64,000 nucleotides of DNA from Dermatophagoides farinae (Eukaryota; Arthropoda; Arachnida; Sarcoptiformes; Pyroglyphidae). The stretch covers positions 288,001 to 352,000 of the forward strand of contig NC_134684.1 in NCBI RefSeq assembly GCF_024713945.1, given 5' to 3'. Under the pieces are notes generated by a model. It was given only the letters and a program-made list of their open reading frames with translations, made no database searches and was not told where the DNA came from. Each line of letters starts with the position of its first letter. The stretch's first letter is position 1. A program made the translations under genes and the position numbers. Below, piece by piece: positions 53,848 to 64,000 of this stretch.

Positions 53848-55237
53848 ATGTTACTAGTCGATTTTAATTTCATCGAAAATTTCAATGAAATTAAAACCAC
53901 TGATCAGCTATATGAACGTTATCCAAATTTATCTGTAAGTGGATTCTTTCATCAGACCAGAAAAAGTTATGATTTCAAATTGTTTTTTTTTTGGTTTCAT
54001 TTTCAGATATTACCTAGCTCATTTGTATCATCATTACAAAATGTAGAGATATATAATGCACGAAAAAGTCGTCTATTGTATGTAATGCAACATGAATATG
54101 CTATTGTCAACGCGGAAAGTGGTAAATAACATATATCACAAGGTTAATATTTTTTTATAATTAGCAACACATTTGATCCTTCCACACCTCCATAGCAAAC
54201 ATCGATACAATTTTAACCGATGATATGACAACATGTGTTGCTGGAGTACTACGTTCACATCAAACATCTGCCATATGTCTTTGTCATTTTGATCATATCA
54301 AACAAGATGTTGATTTGAAAAAATTTCAAAAAATTTGTCATCAAATGTCCATCGTAAAAACGAGATTAAATGATGACCACCATAATCAAGATAATGGTTT
54401 TGATTTATTCATTATTGGTGGCTATAAAGATGAACAAAACATATCTGATCGATTAGTTTTAAATGTACTGAATATGTTCAATCAAATAAATCCATATCTA
54501 TTTCATATTCGCTGGATTTATTGTGGTGCAACAAATACATCGTGGCAATCATCGAGATATGCTAAACCTAAATTGTACGGTGTAGCAATCAATGTTAATG
54601 ATTGTCAAATTCAAAATGCATTATTAGCTCGACCATTACCGATCGATGTACCAATGTATGATATTCGTAGTTTGTATATATCGCTAAATGGTTCATCAGA
54701 ATACATGTCCATCTACGATTCACAAGACGAACTACTGCAAATACCGGTATTGCATATAAAACGTTGTTATTTTAGTCATGCGGCAAAACTTTATTTTGAA
54801 AAAATATTAAAATTTAGTGATCAAGAAATTTTAAATGTGAGTATCTCTAATAATAATTTATTTGATCTGTTTAATTGTCCAGAATATTCTTTTCTATCTA
54901 TATTGAATCTTTATACTAGAATTTTTCCACATCACCAATGGTTGAACCAGAACATTTTGTACCAGAAAAACGTCAATTATTTCAAATCCTATATGACCAT
55001 ATTCGCAATTTTGGTTATGATTCCAGTGATCAATTTGTAAAGCGATATTTTCCACAACTACAACCACGAATGTTTCGACTTGAATCGAACGTGAATGAAA
55101 AAGAATACAACAACCCAAACGACGAAAATGATACGACGACAATACATTTGAAATCTCGTTACCATGGTGATTTGTCACCATCATCATCAGCAATTAAAAA
55201 TCAATATATTTGGAGAGAAATTTTCCATGATAATTAA
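53848..55237 (+). CDS. NTAN1: protein N-terminal asparagine amidohydrolase
   Basis: Converts N-terminal Asn of proteins into Asp, the first step of one branch of the Arg/N-degron pathway. Four exons: 53848-53934, 54007-54121, 54196-54836, 54920-55237; phases 0, 1, 0; 386 aa versus about 310 in mammals. The candidate nucleophile is C81 in DDMTTCVAGVLRSH, matching the TTC motif of NTAN1. Other family blocks: LLYVMQHEYAIVNAESG, ICLCHFD, LFIIGGYKD, YGVAINV, MSIYDSQDELLQI and FSTSPMVEPEHFV, the last rebuilt by the exon 3-4 join. The extra length is mostly a C-terminal Asn/Asp-rich extension. Tightly placed between the ABCG gene and the acyl-CoA synthetases; no sign of decay. Confidence 0.9.
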
Positions 55238-55712
55238 TATATTCATTGATGATGATGAATAAATAACGAACCTTTCGATCAATTTGCATGATCAAAGATT
55301 GATCAAATATTGGCAAAAATAAGAGTCAAACAAAAAAAGTACGATTGGAGAGGATATAGTTTGGACAAAAAGCAGGTTTTTTCCAAACGATCATTTCTCT
55401 TCCGCGTTCTCATTATTATATTATTATTATGTAATGTAATTTATTAATGTATGTTTTTTGTTTCTGTGTAAAATAAATATAAATTTTGAATATATAAATC
55501 TCTTCTTCCTCATTCACAACTTACATACATAGACATGTGACATGAAATCGATATGCTAATTTTATTTTTTGCAAATAAACAGCAACATATGATATAAAGG
55601 GCTAGTTTATCCAACATTGACATATTTGTTCAATTTTTCTTGTGACGTTTTATTTTGTTGTTGTCGCTGTTGTTTATGTCTTGAACTACTACTTGAGAAT
55701 CAAGAATAAACA
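55238..55712. other. spacer NTAN1 to first acyl-CoA synthetase
   Basis: Poly(A) signals AATAAA at 55258-55263 and 55472-55477 for NTAN1, and a TATA-like element at 55593-55598. No coding sequence. Confidence 0.5.
55593..55598 (+). promoter_or_regulatory. TATA-like box upstream of acyl-CoA synthetase 1
   Basis: TATAAA within GATATAAAGG, about 115 nt before the start codon at 55713. Plausible core promoter, but such strings are common in AT-rich DNA. Confidence 0.3.
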
Positions 55713-57377
55713 ATGTTGGAAGAAGAAAAATTTCTCGTCAAATCACCAAATGAATCTACCCGATTACCTATGATTAGTGTTGGTCAATTTATAACGGAAC
55801 AATTATTGAAGCAACAGCAACAACAAACAATAGCCGTAATCGATGCGACAGACATTCATGGAAATGGCATTCAAATCACATGTGGAGAACTAGATCGAAA
55901 AATTCGACAACAAGCTGCGCGATTCTTGGCCATTGGTCTCGAGAAAAATGATCTTGTCGTTATGTTTGCCGACAATTCTCTCGATTATCTTATTTCAATG
56001 TTTGCATTAATGTATTTGGGCATAACATTTTCACCACTTACACCAGCTAGTGGTTGTTTTGAATTTATTGGCCAAATTGAAGATTCACAAGCAACAACAT
56101 TATGGATTGATGGAAAACGTTTACCGATTGTCGAGAAAGCTATTCGTGAACGCACGTCGATTAGAGAATTGTTGAGATTCTTATTCATTTGTGATGATGT
56201 AGATGAATCGATTCTATCCGAAATGAAACAATATCCAATACAAATTATTGCAAATATGAGAGAACTAGACAATGAAATTTTAGAACGAGTTCCATATTTC
56301 GATACATCGCCCAATGACTATCTAATGATAATCTATACATCTGGCAGTACTGGTTTACCAAAAGGTGCTATTCACACACAGACAAGTGTTTTGGCATCGA
56401 CATTCATATTTCGACCACAACAAATGGGAATTCGTTATCTAATGTGGTATCCATTTGGACATGTATCTGGTATTTTCGCTACATTGAAAACCCTGTGTTG
56501 GGGACAAACATTAATATTGGAACAATGTTGTCAATTACCGCGAATGTTACTAGATGTTGAACGATATCAAGCAACACAGATGCCAATTGCCCCGAGCCAA
56601 GCAATAGATTTGCTAAATCATGATCATCATCGGCAATTCAATCTTCAATCATTGAAAGTTATTTCGTTTGCAGGAGCAAAAATTCCAGCCGATACACTTG
56701 AACAAATTAAAAGTAAATATCAAGTGAAAATATCCGAATTATATGGTTCAACCGAAATGATGGGAAGTGTTGTGCAACCTGCGCATCAGGTGATTTCACC
56801 TGGATCGGTAGGTGTTCCACAATCGAATAATGAAATGAAAATCATAGATATCGAAACGAAGGAAAATTTGCCAGCATTTCAACAAGGTGAGATTTGTTTT
56901 CGTGGACCAGCTAGATTTCTTGGTTATCTACGAAATCTTAGGGCAACTGATGAAGTGATCGATTCAAATGGATGGTATCATACTGGTGATATTGGTTACT
57001 ATGATGATAATGGCCATTTGTACGTCGTGGATCGAATCAAAGCATTGATTAAATTTCGTTATTGGTCAATATCACCGGCTGAAATTGAATTGTTTCTTCA
57101 ACAACATCCAGCTATCGATAACGTATGCGTTGTCGGTGTGAAACATCTGACAGAAGGACACATTATACGAGCCTATGTACAAATGAAAAAAGGAAATCAA
57201 ATTTCCGAACAAGAATTGTTACAATACACCAGAGAGAATTTGGGCTTTCAAAAACAACTTCGCGGTGGTGTACGATTTGTCGATCAAATTCGTCGTACTG
57301 CTATTGGAAAAGTTGATAGGCAATATTATAATCGTTTGAATGAAGGACAAATATTAGCTGATCCAGTTATCGATTGA
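55713..57377 (+). CDS. acyl-CoA synthetase, luciferase / 4-coumarate-CoA ligase-like (intronless)
   Basis: AMP-forming ligase that activates a carboxylic acid via acyl-adenylate and transfers it to CoA. Single 554-aa frame. ANL motifs: YTSGSTGLPKGA (A3, ATP binding), YGSTE (A5), GWYHTGDIG (A7), DRIKALIKFRYWSISPAEIE (hinge, A8) and GKVDRQ with the catalytic Lys (A10). The substrate cannot be inferred. The protein ends in PVID, so there is no SKL-type peroxisomal signal, in contrast to insect luciferase-like members. No intron is present, whereas the neighbour downstream has three; the two share ENLG..QLRGG and GKVDRQYY.RL blocks and are clearly paralogues. Poly(A) signal at 57549-57554. Confidence 0.9.
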   Translation: MLEEEKFLVKSPNESTRLPMISVGQFITEQLLKQQQQQTIAVIDATDIHGNGIQITCGELDRKIRQQAARFLAIGLEKNDLVVMFADNSLDYLISMFALMYLGITFSPLTPASGCFEFIGQIEDSQATTLWIDGKRLPIVEKAIRERTSIRELLRFLFICDDVDESILSEMKQYPIQIIANMRELDNEILERVPYFDTSPNDYLMIIYTSGSTGLPKGAIHTQTSVLASTFIFRPQQMGIRYLMWYPFGHVSGIFATLKTLCWGQTLILEQCCQLPRMLLDVERYQATQMPIAPSQAIDLLNHDHHRQFNLQSLKVISFAGAKIPADTLEQIKSKYQVKISELYGSTEMMGSVVQPAHQVISPGSVGVPQSNNEMKIIDIETKENLPAFQQGEICFRGPARFLGYLRNLRATDEVIDSNGWYHTGDIGYYDDNGHLYVVDRIKALIKFRYWSISPAEIELFLQQHPAIDNVCVVGVKHLTEGHIIRAYVQMKKGNQISEQELLQYTRENLGFQKQLRGGVRFVDQIRRTAIGKVDRQYYNRLNEGQILADPVID

Positions 57378-57771
57378 ATGACGAAAACATGCGATTCTAT
57401 TGATATTGACCTGGATAAGACAACGAACATCATTATTATATTGATTGATTGGCACTGAACTAATTCGGTCATCTATATATTACAAAAATAACTAATCAGC
57501 AAAAACTCAGTATTTATAATAAACAAACATTGATTGATTGATTGATTGAATAAATTACAATATTTTGATGATATGACCTTCATTTATTTATTTGTGATTG
57601 ATTGATATAATCAATGTAAATCACACACACACACATAAGGAACCATAAAAGAGATGATTAGATGATAAGATTACCGTTTTTTTATATAAGATCTATCATT
57701 TCAATGTTATTCAAATTAATCAACCAAGAGTTTAGAAAAGAGCAATAAGTTTCGGAAAATTAAACTAAATA
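57378..57771. other. spacer between the two acyl-CoA synthetase genes
   Basis: Contains the 3' end signal of the first gene (AATAAA 57549-57554), a CA repeat near 57623-57634 and a TATA-like element at 57683-57690. No coding frame. Confidence 0.5.
57683..57690 (+). promoter_or_regulatory. TATA-like box upstream of acyl-CoA synthetase 2
   Basis: TATATAAG about 85 nt before the start at 57772, at a position comparable to the element before the first paralogue. Confidence 0.3.
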
Positions 57772-59634
57772 ATGGCACCACCATTTCCAGAACAAGATGA
57801 TGAAACTATTGTACCATTGGGTCAATATTTATTTGGTGATCAAATCGATGATAGTTTTCGTGATAAAATCTTTCTGGTACGTAGTCTCGTTCAATTCAAT
57901 TATTCAATTATTCAGGTTGATGATTTTGATTTTTTTTTTCACACAGACAGAAGGTAAAACTGGAAAACAAATAACCTATGGTCAATTGGAACAACAGGCA
58001 CAGTCATTAGCGAAATCAATGTTATCACTGTTGGGTATTGAACCAGATGATATATGTGCAATAATGGGTGATAGTTCTATCCAATATGTGACCATTATTA
58101 GTGCTTGTTTGCTATTGAATGTTCCATATACATCGATTGCAGCTGTATTTTCATCATTCTATCTTGGTCAACAATTGGATCGGACACAGGCTAAATGTTT
58201 GTTCATAGCACGTTATCATTATCCAAAACTTGAACGTTTATTGCAACAAAAGCAATATTCTCATTATAAAAACCGATTAAAAGTGGTGATATTCGAAAAT
58301 GATCAATCTGATAATCCGATCGGTGGATATAGTACAATCGAAAAATTAATTACAGCTTTTCAGGATTCTGGTGAAAACAACAATCGAATCAAAACCACAG
58401 TACCATATTTTTCTAAATCGCTAGATTCAACCGTAACAATAGTTTTTACATCTGGATCAACAGGCATTCCAAAAGGTGCTTGCCATACACATCGAACGAT
58501 TCTGAACAATATGATTCATTTGAAACGATTCGAAGCAATGAAACCATATCATCGTTTACCAACATTATTATCATATCCAGTCGGGCATCTAAGTGGAAAT
58601 AGTTTATTATTTTTTTTGATGGCCACACAAACACCGATAATACTGTTGGATTATTCACAAATTGATCGATTGTTTGAAACAATAGAAAAATATCATGTTG
58701 GTCAAGTATATGGTGCATCCAGTGTTATGAATTTATTGGCCAAAAATCACCGAGGACATGATATTTCAAATATTCGTTTAGTAATGGCTGGTGGATCAAA
58801 ATTATCGAGCGGTACGGCTGATATTTTGTTCCATCAGCTTGGTATAAAAATTTTGGATGGTAATTATTGATGGATTATCTAAAAAAATAGATAAATTATT
58901 ATTAATAACCAATAATCAAAAAATATAGCATATGGATCAACTGAATGCATATTCATTTCAGCGAATGATCGTTTAGATCGAGTGCCGGATAATGTGGGCC
59001 AAGTACTTGGTTGTTATCAAATGAAACTGATGGATCTAGTGACTAAAGAAACCATCACATCACCGGGTAAATCCGGTGAAATTTGCTTGTGTGGTTCAAG
59101 CATGTTTCGTGAATATTATAATAATCCAGAAGAAATGAAACGTGCTTTCGATGATGATGGTTGGTTTCATACTGGTGATATTGGCCAATTAGATTTGCAA
59201 GGAAACTTGAGAATTGTTGATCGAATCAAAGAATTAATCAAATACAATGGCTATTCAGTGTTTCCAGCCGATATTGAATGCTGCCTGATGAATCATCCAG
59301 CTGTTACAGCAATAGTGGTAGTACCGGTTAAACATCGTAAATATAATCAGGTTCCAAGAGCATATGTCATAATAAATGAGGATCAGATCACGATCAAAGA
59401 ATTGGAAACATATGCCAATGGTAAGACACATTATTGTTACACATTTATATCTGAAAATTCTTATCAATTTGATTGTTCTCTCGATAAGAAAACCTTGGCT
59501 ATCATCAACGATTACGTGGTGGTATAATTCAAATCCATGATAAACAACTTGAATCTACATCAATGGGCAAAGTGGACAGACAATACTATAAACGTTTTTG
59601 TGCTGATGAATGTCTGGATTTTATCGACGATTAA
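57772..59634 (+). CDS. acyl-CoA synthetase, luciferase / 4CL-like (second copy, with introns)
   Basis: Paralogue of the gene just upstream, same reaction class. Exons 57772-57876, 57947-58859, 58929-59420, 59489-59634; phases 0, 1, 1; 551 aa. Motifs: FTSGSTGIPKGA, YGSTE (restored only by joining exons 2 and 3), GWFHTGDIG, DRIKELIKYNGYSVFPADIE and SMGKVDRQ with the catalytic Lys. The last exon, in a different frame from the long run-on, gives NLGYHQRLRGG and ends DFIDD; no peroxisomal targeting tripeptide. Poly(A) signal AATAAA at 59736-59741. The more canonical hinge (KELIKYNG) than in the first copy may mean different substrate handling, but that is inference. Confidence 0.9.
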
Positions 59635-60396
59635 AGTCAAATATCAAATCGAATCGAAATCAATGAAAAAGGGTCAATTTTTTCCTCAGCCTAATTTGAA
59701 TGAAAGTGATATATAAAAATTAAATCTTCAGTTTGAATAAAATAAAAGGAGAAAAGCAAATACTTGTTGTTGTCATTCACCTTACACATGAGAAACTCAA
59801 AGCCAATAGTTAAGAATTTGTAAAAGTTAGGTTCAATTTGACATGACTAGACATATATTATAAGCGATATATAAAAAAAAAGAACGGCACCTACCTCCTC
59901 TTGAGGTTTCAATTTCACAAAAAAAAAAATTTCCGATAAACACAAGTCTTATTGGATTGTTTCGATTTAATTTGCCTATGTTTGTAATGAATGGATGAAT
60001 AAATGTTTAGAAAAAAACGATATTCAAAACAAACCTGCAATTATGGGTATGAAATGAAATGAAACATCAATTTCAAAATTGTCAAGTTCATCAAAAATCA
60101 TCAAAGAAAAGAAAAGAAAAGAAAAGTGAATGTCATCTATGAAGGGTTGGCTATTGTGTGCTCGGTATTTCCTGCATGTTTTTTTTTCTTTTGTTTGTTC
60201 AAGCTACAGCGCACTCATCAGATACATGTATTGAAAGGTACAGTCATTGTTACATTTGTTTTTTTTGTTCTTTCGCAAAAAAAAATCATCATTCGGATTT
60301 TTTGTTCTCAATTGATCAACACCACCACTTTTAAACGAAAATTTATTCTTTTTTACATCGAATTTTTTTTCGTTTTTTTCACATACAATCATCATC
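59635..60396. other. spacer upstream of the NHL gene
   Basis: Holds the 3' end of the second acyl-CoA synthetase and the presumed promoter and 5' UTR of the NHL gene. An open frame at 60126-60419 is hydrophobic low complexity with no motif and overlaps the NHL start, so it is not called. Confidence 0.45.
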
Positions 60397-62227
60397 ATGG
60401 ACGATACGCTAAGAATTGATGGTTCCAATCATTCTCATGAAAATAATGATCAAACATTTTCGATGCAAGATATGTTTGCTTCGTTACAGATATCCGATGT
60501 GACCAGTACAAGTAGTGGTGATGCCAATGTATCATCATTACACGGACAACGACAACAACATTCCCGTTCTGGAGATTTTTTTACTGGATCATCATTTAAT
60601 TGTTGCAATTTCAACGATCATGCTCAATTTGAATCATCTGTACCAATGTTGACGGCAACGCCATGCAATGATCAGGATTATCCATTTTTGCATAAAATAT
60701 TTCATACCTTATGTGCTAATCAAGATTTCATCAATTTTGGTTTTTTCAATGGCAATACATCTCCGGAACATGACTCACATTTATCACAACAAATGTCAAA
60801 ATCAAAATCCGTTCTCTATCACTTGATTATCAAACAATTGGCTCAGGATGGCTATGGACAAATAGCACATGAATTGTCGAACAAAATGACTGATTTGAAT
60901 GATACGTCGATTTTTCCACAACGCACTTTGCACGAATTGTTCAACATTTTGTTTTACATTGAAATTCGTAGCAAGTCGGATGAAAGATTTTTCAATTTTT
61001 TAAATTGGTTTTTCGCAAACAGCGTAGACGGTGGCTTTTTTTCTTCACAATCCTCTTTGGTGAACAACACATCCAACACTTGGTCTGGATCAATGTCATC
61101 GATTCAACCATTTAGACGAATCGGTGCTGCTGCTGGTGGTGGTGGTAGTGGAGCCAATTTATCGAATCCACCTATCTATCGTCCATTGGATTCATCATCA
61201 GTCATCTATGAAACAGAATCGGATGGAACAATGTCATTGCCATTGAATAATGCTAGTGTTGGAGAAGCAAAACAACTACAAGTGGCTTATAAATTTGGTC
61301 AAATTGGTACTGAACCCGGTTGTTTAGATACACCACATGGATTTTGTCTTGGCGTTAACGATGATATTGTTATTGCCGATACAAACAATCATCGAATTTG
61401 TGTGTTTGCCTTTAATGGGAAATTCAAATTTAGTTTCGGCGAATATGGCATTGAACATGGAAAACTTCATCAACCAAGAAAGGTAAGATTTTAAATGAAT
61501 TAGCGATAATCTTGACTTTTTTCTATAAAAATAGATTGCAATGTTACCACCAGCCATTTTACGTCCCGAAGATTCTAATCCTGTATTTATAGTTTGTGAT
61601 CGTGGCACAAAACGTTCTCGAATGCAAATGTTCTCTTTGGATGGTCATTACATTCGTTTAATCGATATGCCACCGATGGATATTGTAAGCGGCTTGACTA
61701 CCACACAAGATCGCCGTATTATTGTTGTCGACTCGGTTCGTTCTGGTTTGATTGTTATGGATGAATTTGGTGGCCTTTTGAATTGGTTTACTTGTTCACC
61801 ATATATGATGGAACCGTCGGATATTACATTCCATAACAAACATTTCTACATATGTGATTTTAAAGGTCATAATATTTGTGTCTTCAATGCACATGGTGTT
61901 TTGGTTCGCCGTCTTTCAGCAAAAATGCTTCGATTTCCTAATGGCATTGATATATCGGACTGTGGTGATATTATCTGCGGTGATTCACATGGCAATCGAT
62001 TTCATATTTCAGTATTCAATGAACAAGGTCAACTACTTGGCGATCATGATTGTCCATATGTAAAAGTATCACGATGTTGTGGACTTCGATTATCGGCCGA
62101 TGGTTTTATCGTTACATTGGCTAAAAATAATAATCATGCTGTTGTTTTGAATTCTATCAGCGTTAGAACAACAACAACAGCAATTGATGTTTCTAACAGT
62201 GTTAGCAACACTTCACATCAATCATGA
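60397..62227 (+). CDS. NHL-repeat protein (Brat/TRIM-NHL type propeller) with CstF-50-like dimerisation segment
   Basis: Exons 60397-61482 and 61535-62227 (52-nt phase-0 intron), 592 aa. From residue about 295 to the end are NHL repeats forming a propeller like that of Brat, an RNA-binding translational regulator: YKFGQIG, IVIADTNNHRICVF, FSFGEYG.EHGKL, PNGIDISDCGDI. No RING, B-box or coiled-coil region is present, so it is not a full TRIM protein. Residues 139-164 (VLYHLIIKQLAQDGYGQIAHEL) match the N-terminal dimerisation helix pair of CstF-50 (LY.LII.QL..DGY..IA..L), a LisH-like module. Both parts lie in one uninterrupted exon. The N-terminus and the stretch 225-290 are Ser/Gly/Asn-rich. 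Likely cytoplasmic or nuclear RNA-associated factor; specific role unknown. Confidence 0.8.
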
Positions 62228-62523
62228 TACAAAATCCATGATGATGATCATGTTTGATCCAACTCAATTCTTTATATCTCCATTTTTTTATAGTTATTAT
62301 AATTATCATCATTATCTTTATTTATTATTATTATTCATTATTCATTCAGGGTTTAATTTTTTTTTCCACACACACACACACAATTCAATTTTTAATCATG
62401 ATGTCGAAAATTTTCCAAACCAATTTTGGTAAAAATTTATTTTCAATTTCTTTTTAATGTCAACATTCCCTTTTAAAAAAATAAAAATTTTTGATAATTT
62501 TAAAAACAAAAAAAAATAAACTT
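62228..62523. other. shared 3' region of convergent NHL and SCCPDH genes
   Basis: Only 296 bp separate the two stop codons. A + strand AATAAA near 62480-62485 and a minus-strand AATAAA (TTTATT at 62436-62441) cross over, so the two 3' UTRs probably overlap. Confidence 0.45.
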
Positions 62524-63911
62524 TCAATTTCCAATTGATTGAACGACATCAATTTTAAAATCTCTTTCACGGAGACGTTCTAATAGCTGGGTATTACGAA
62601 ATGCTGATGCCGGTGTCAATACCCCTTTCGGAATTTTATCCGATTCCATCAGTATGGTGAGACCCGCTTGAACCAAACAAGTTGATGTTGCCATATAACC
62701 GGGGTCTTTACCAGAAACTTGTACCATAATTGTTTCATCAGGTTCCTCGTCTGGTTCAACATCAATATCATCTTTATTTTGTTGTTGTTCCAATACTCGT
62801 TTCGACCATCCACGACCAATAATCGTAGTACGAAAACGAGTCGATTCAATTTGTGTACGTGATGGGCCTTTTTTACTAAAAGCACCGGCTGTGAAAAATT
62901 CTGGATATTCGGATAATAATCGTGCACCAAACGATGTAGCTGTCATCAGGGCAAACATAGCTGCAAAAACAATTAAGCCAATCAAATGAGTAAATGATCC
63001 AACCGTGAAATAGGTTTGTATCTGCAATGGTGGTTCATTGAAATGTTCATAATTATAGTATTGGGTACGTTGAACCACTGAACGATCACTTCCAGGAAAT
63101 TCAACATTCCATCCGGATATTTCAGAACGGGTGAATGGAGCAATTCTAAATGAAAACAAAAAAAAAATTTTTTTAAACACTATTCAGTAATCAGAAAATG
63201 AATGAATTACTTTCGTTTAAGAACTGTACGACTTTTTGGAATTTTTTTCGTCAATACTTCAGCATAAAGTCTTCGACGAATAGCTCGCAATTGATTCATG
63301 GTTCGATATCCATTAATCGCTGAATTCAATGTACCGGTATTGATTTTATATCCTTCTGAGCCTGGAATCGTAGTAACAAACGTTTCAACCGAATGTAAAC
63401 GTCCAAGAAATTGTTGTTTAGTGAAATGAACACCAAGGTCACAAGGAATAGAATCCCATCCACATGTTGATAAAATAATTATTCCTTTCTCTTTGGCTTG
63501 ATGATGATAATCAATAGCCATTGCTTCGATATAATTTGGTTCACCAGAAATATCAATATGATGTGTACCTGCATCGACACAAGCTTGTACTACAGGACGT
63601 CCATAATGACAATATGGTCCAACACAATTGATAATCAAACGTGAACGTCGAGCCATTTCCAGTAATGAATTTGAATTCGAAACATCAGCCACAATTTTTG
63701 TCACATCTGTAAGATTTTTATTCAATTCATTACCAACTTCATTTAATTTTATTGACATTTTTTGTTCATTACGACCAGCGATTGCCCATTTTAAATTTTG
63801 ATATTCATGGTTACGTTGTTCCAACGAAAGCAACAATTCACGAAGTACATAGAATCCAGTGAAACCAGTAGCACCAAAAATGATTACATCAAATTCTTTG
63901 GTCGATGTCAT
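62524..63911 (-). CDS. SCCPDH: saccharopine dehydrogenase-like oxidoreductase (SCCPDH)
   Basis: Putative NAD(P)-dependent oxidoreductase related to saccharopine reductases and associated with lipid droplets or membranes in animals; physiological substrate not established. Exons 63211-63911 and 62524-63145 (65-nt phase-2 intron), 440 aa, close to the 429 aa of human SCCPDH. The N-terminal Rossmann motif is IIFGATGFTG; further blocks are WAIAGRN, LIINCVGPY, GRPVVQACVDAGTHHIDISGEP, STCGWDSIPCDLG and, after the join, FTVGSFTHLIGLIVFAAMFALM (membrane-associated hydrophobic segment), FSKKGPSRTQI and DPGYMATSTCLVQA. A Glu/Asp-rich insert (DDIDVEPDEEPDE) is extra relative to the family. Start is the ATG at 63911. 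Confidence 0.93.
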
Positions 63912-64000
63912 GATGAAATAAGACTATAATCCGCCGAGTTTAAGGCACTTTATTAAAATAGTAGTCGACGACAATCAATTTGATTATTAATCACGATATA
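63912..64000. other. SCCPDH upstream sequence
   Basis: Only 89 nt remain. Presumed promoter or 5' UTR of the minus-strand SCCPDH gene; no feature identified. Confidence 0.3.

Noticed and set aside
53848-54129. Start region of NTAN1 as a separate small gene
   Set aside because: It splits into two exons with good splice sites that join in phase to the NTAN1 catalytic exon.

Overview
This is a eukaryotic window. It is AT-rich, has short GT-AG introns (mostly 50-120 nt, a few of 1 kb or more), metazoan multidomain proteins (cadherin, Beaten-path Ig protein, LRR protein, ABCG transporter, calpain, NHL protein), AATAAA poly(A) signals, and very dense CA/GT, CT/GA and CAT/ATG microsatellites. Compact gene clusters with tiny introns, plus protein similarities that look arthropod (SOL-type calpain, Beat), suggest an arthropod. 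An acariform (astigmatid) mite is my best guess; that assignment is inference, not something I could test.

Layout. 1-2.2 kb: non-coding, probably intron or upstream of the cadherin. 2.2-5.6 kb (+): the last exons of a cadherin, including transmembrane segment and tail. 5.97-8.23 kb (-): dipeptidyl peptidase 3, tail-to-tail with the cadherin. 9.02-11.22 kb (-): a SOL/calpain-15-type calpain. 11.65-13.75 kb (-): a DC-STAMP-domain protein (sneaky/DCST type). 16.45-20.39 kb (-): a Beaten-path-like single-Ig protein in four exons. 20.4-41.6 kb: about 21 kb with no credible coding sequence, full of simple repeats. 41.66-43.88 kb (-): a secreted LRR protein whose C-terminal half resembles a degenerate GH5 mannanase barrel. 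43.9-48.8 kb: non-coding again. 48.83-53.55 kb (+): a full-size ABCG transporter (two half-transporters fused in one reading frame). 53.85-55.24 kb (+): NTAN1 (protein N-terminal Asn amidase). 55.71-57.38 and 57.77-59.63 kb (+): tandem luciferase/4CL-like acyl-CoA synthetases, one intronless and one with three introns. 60.40-62.23 kb (+): an NHL-propeller protein with a CstF-50-like dimerisation segment. 62.52-63.91 kb (-): saccharopine-dehydrogenase-like oxidoreductase (SCCPDH), tail-to-tail with the NHL gene.

The genes do not form an obvious single pathway. They split into housekeeping enzymes (DPP3, NTAN1, acyl-CoA synthetases, SCCPDH), adhesion or guidance proteins (cadherin, Beat, LRR protein) and gamete-fusion or proteolysis factors. 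The most unusual items are the full-size NBD-TMD-NBD-TMD ABCG protein, with introns at matching sites of both halves, in an animal-type genome; the CstF-50-like plus NHL combination; and the LRR plus GH5-like pseudoenzyme. All exon joins were worked out by hand from splice-site motifs and reading phase; none is backed by transcript data.
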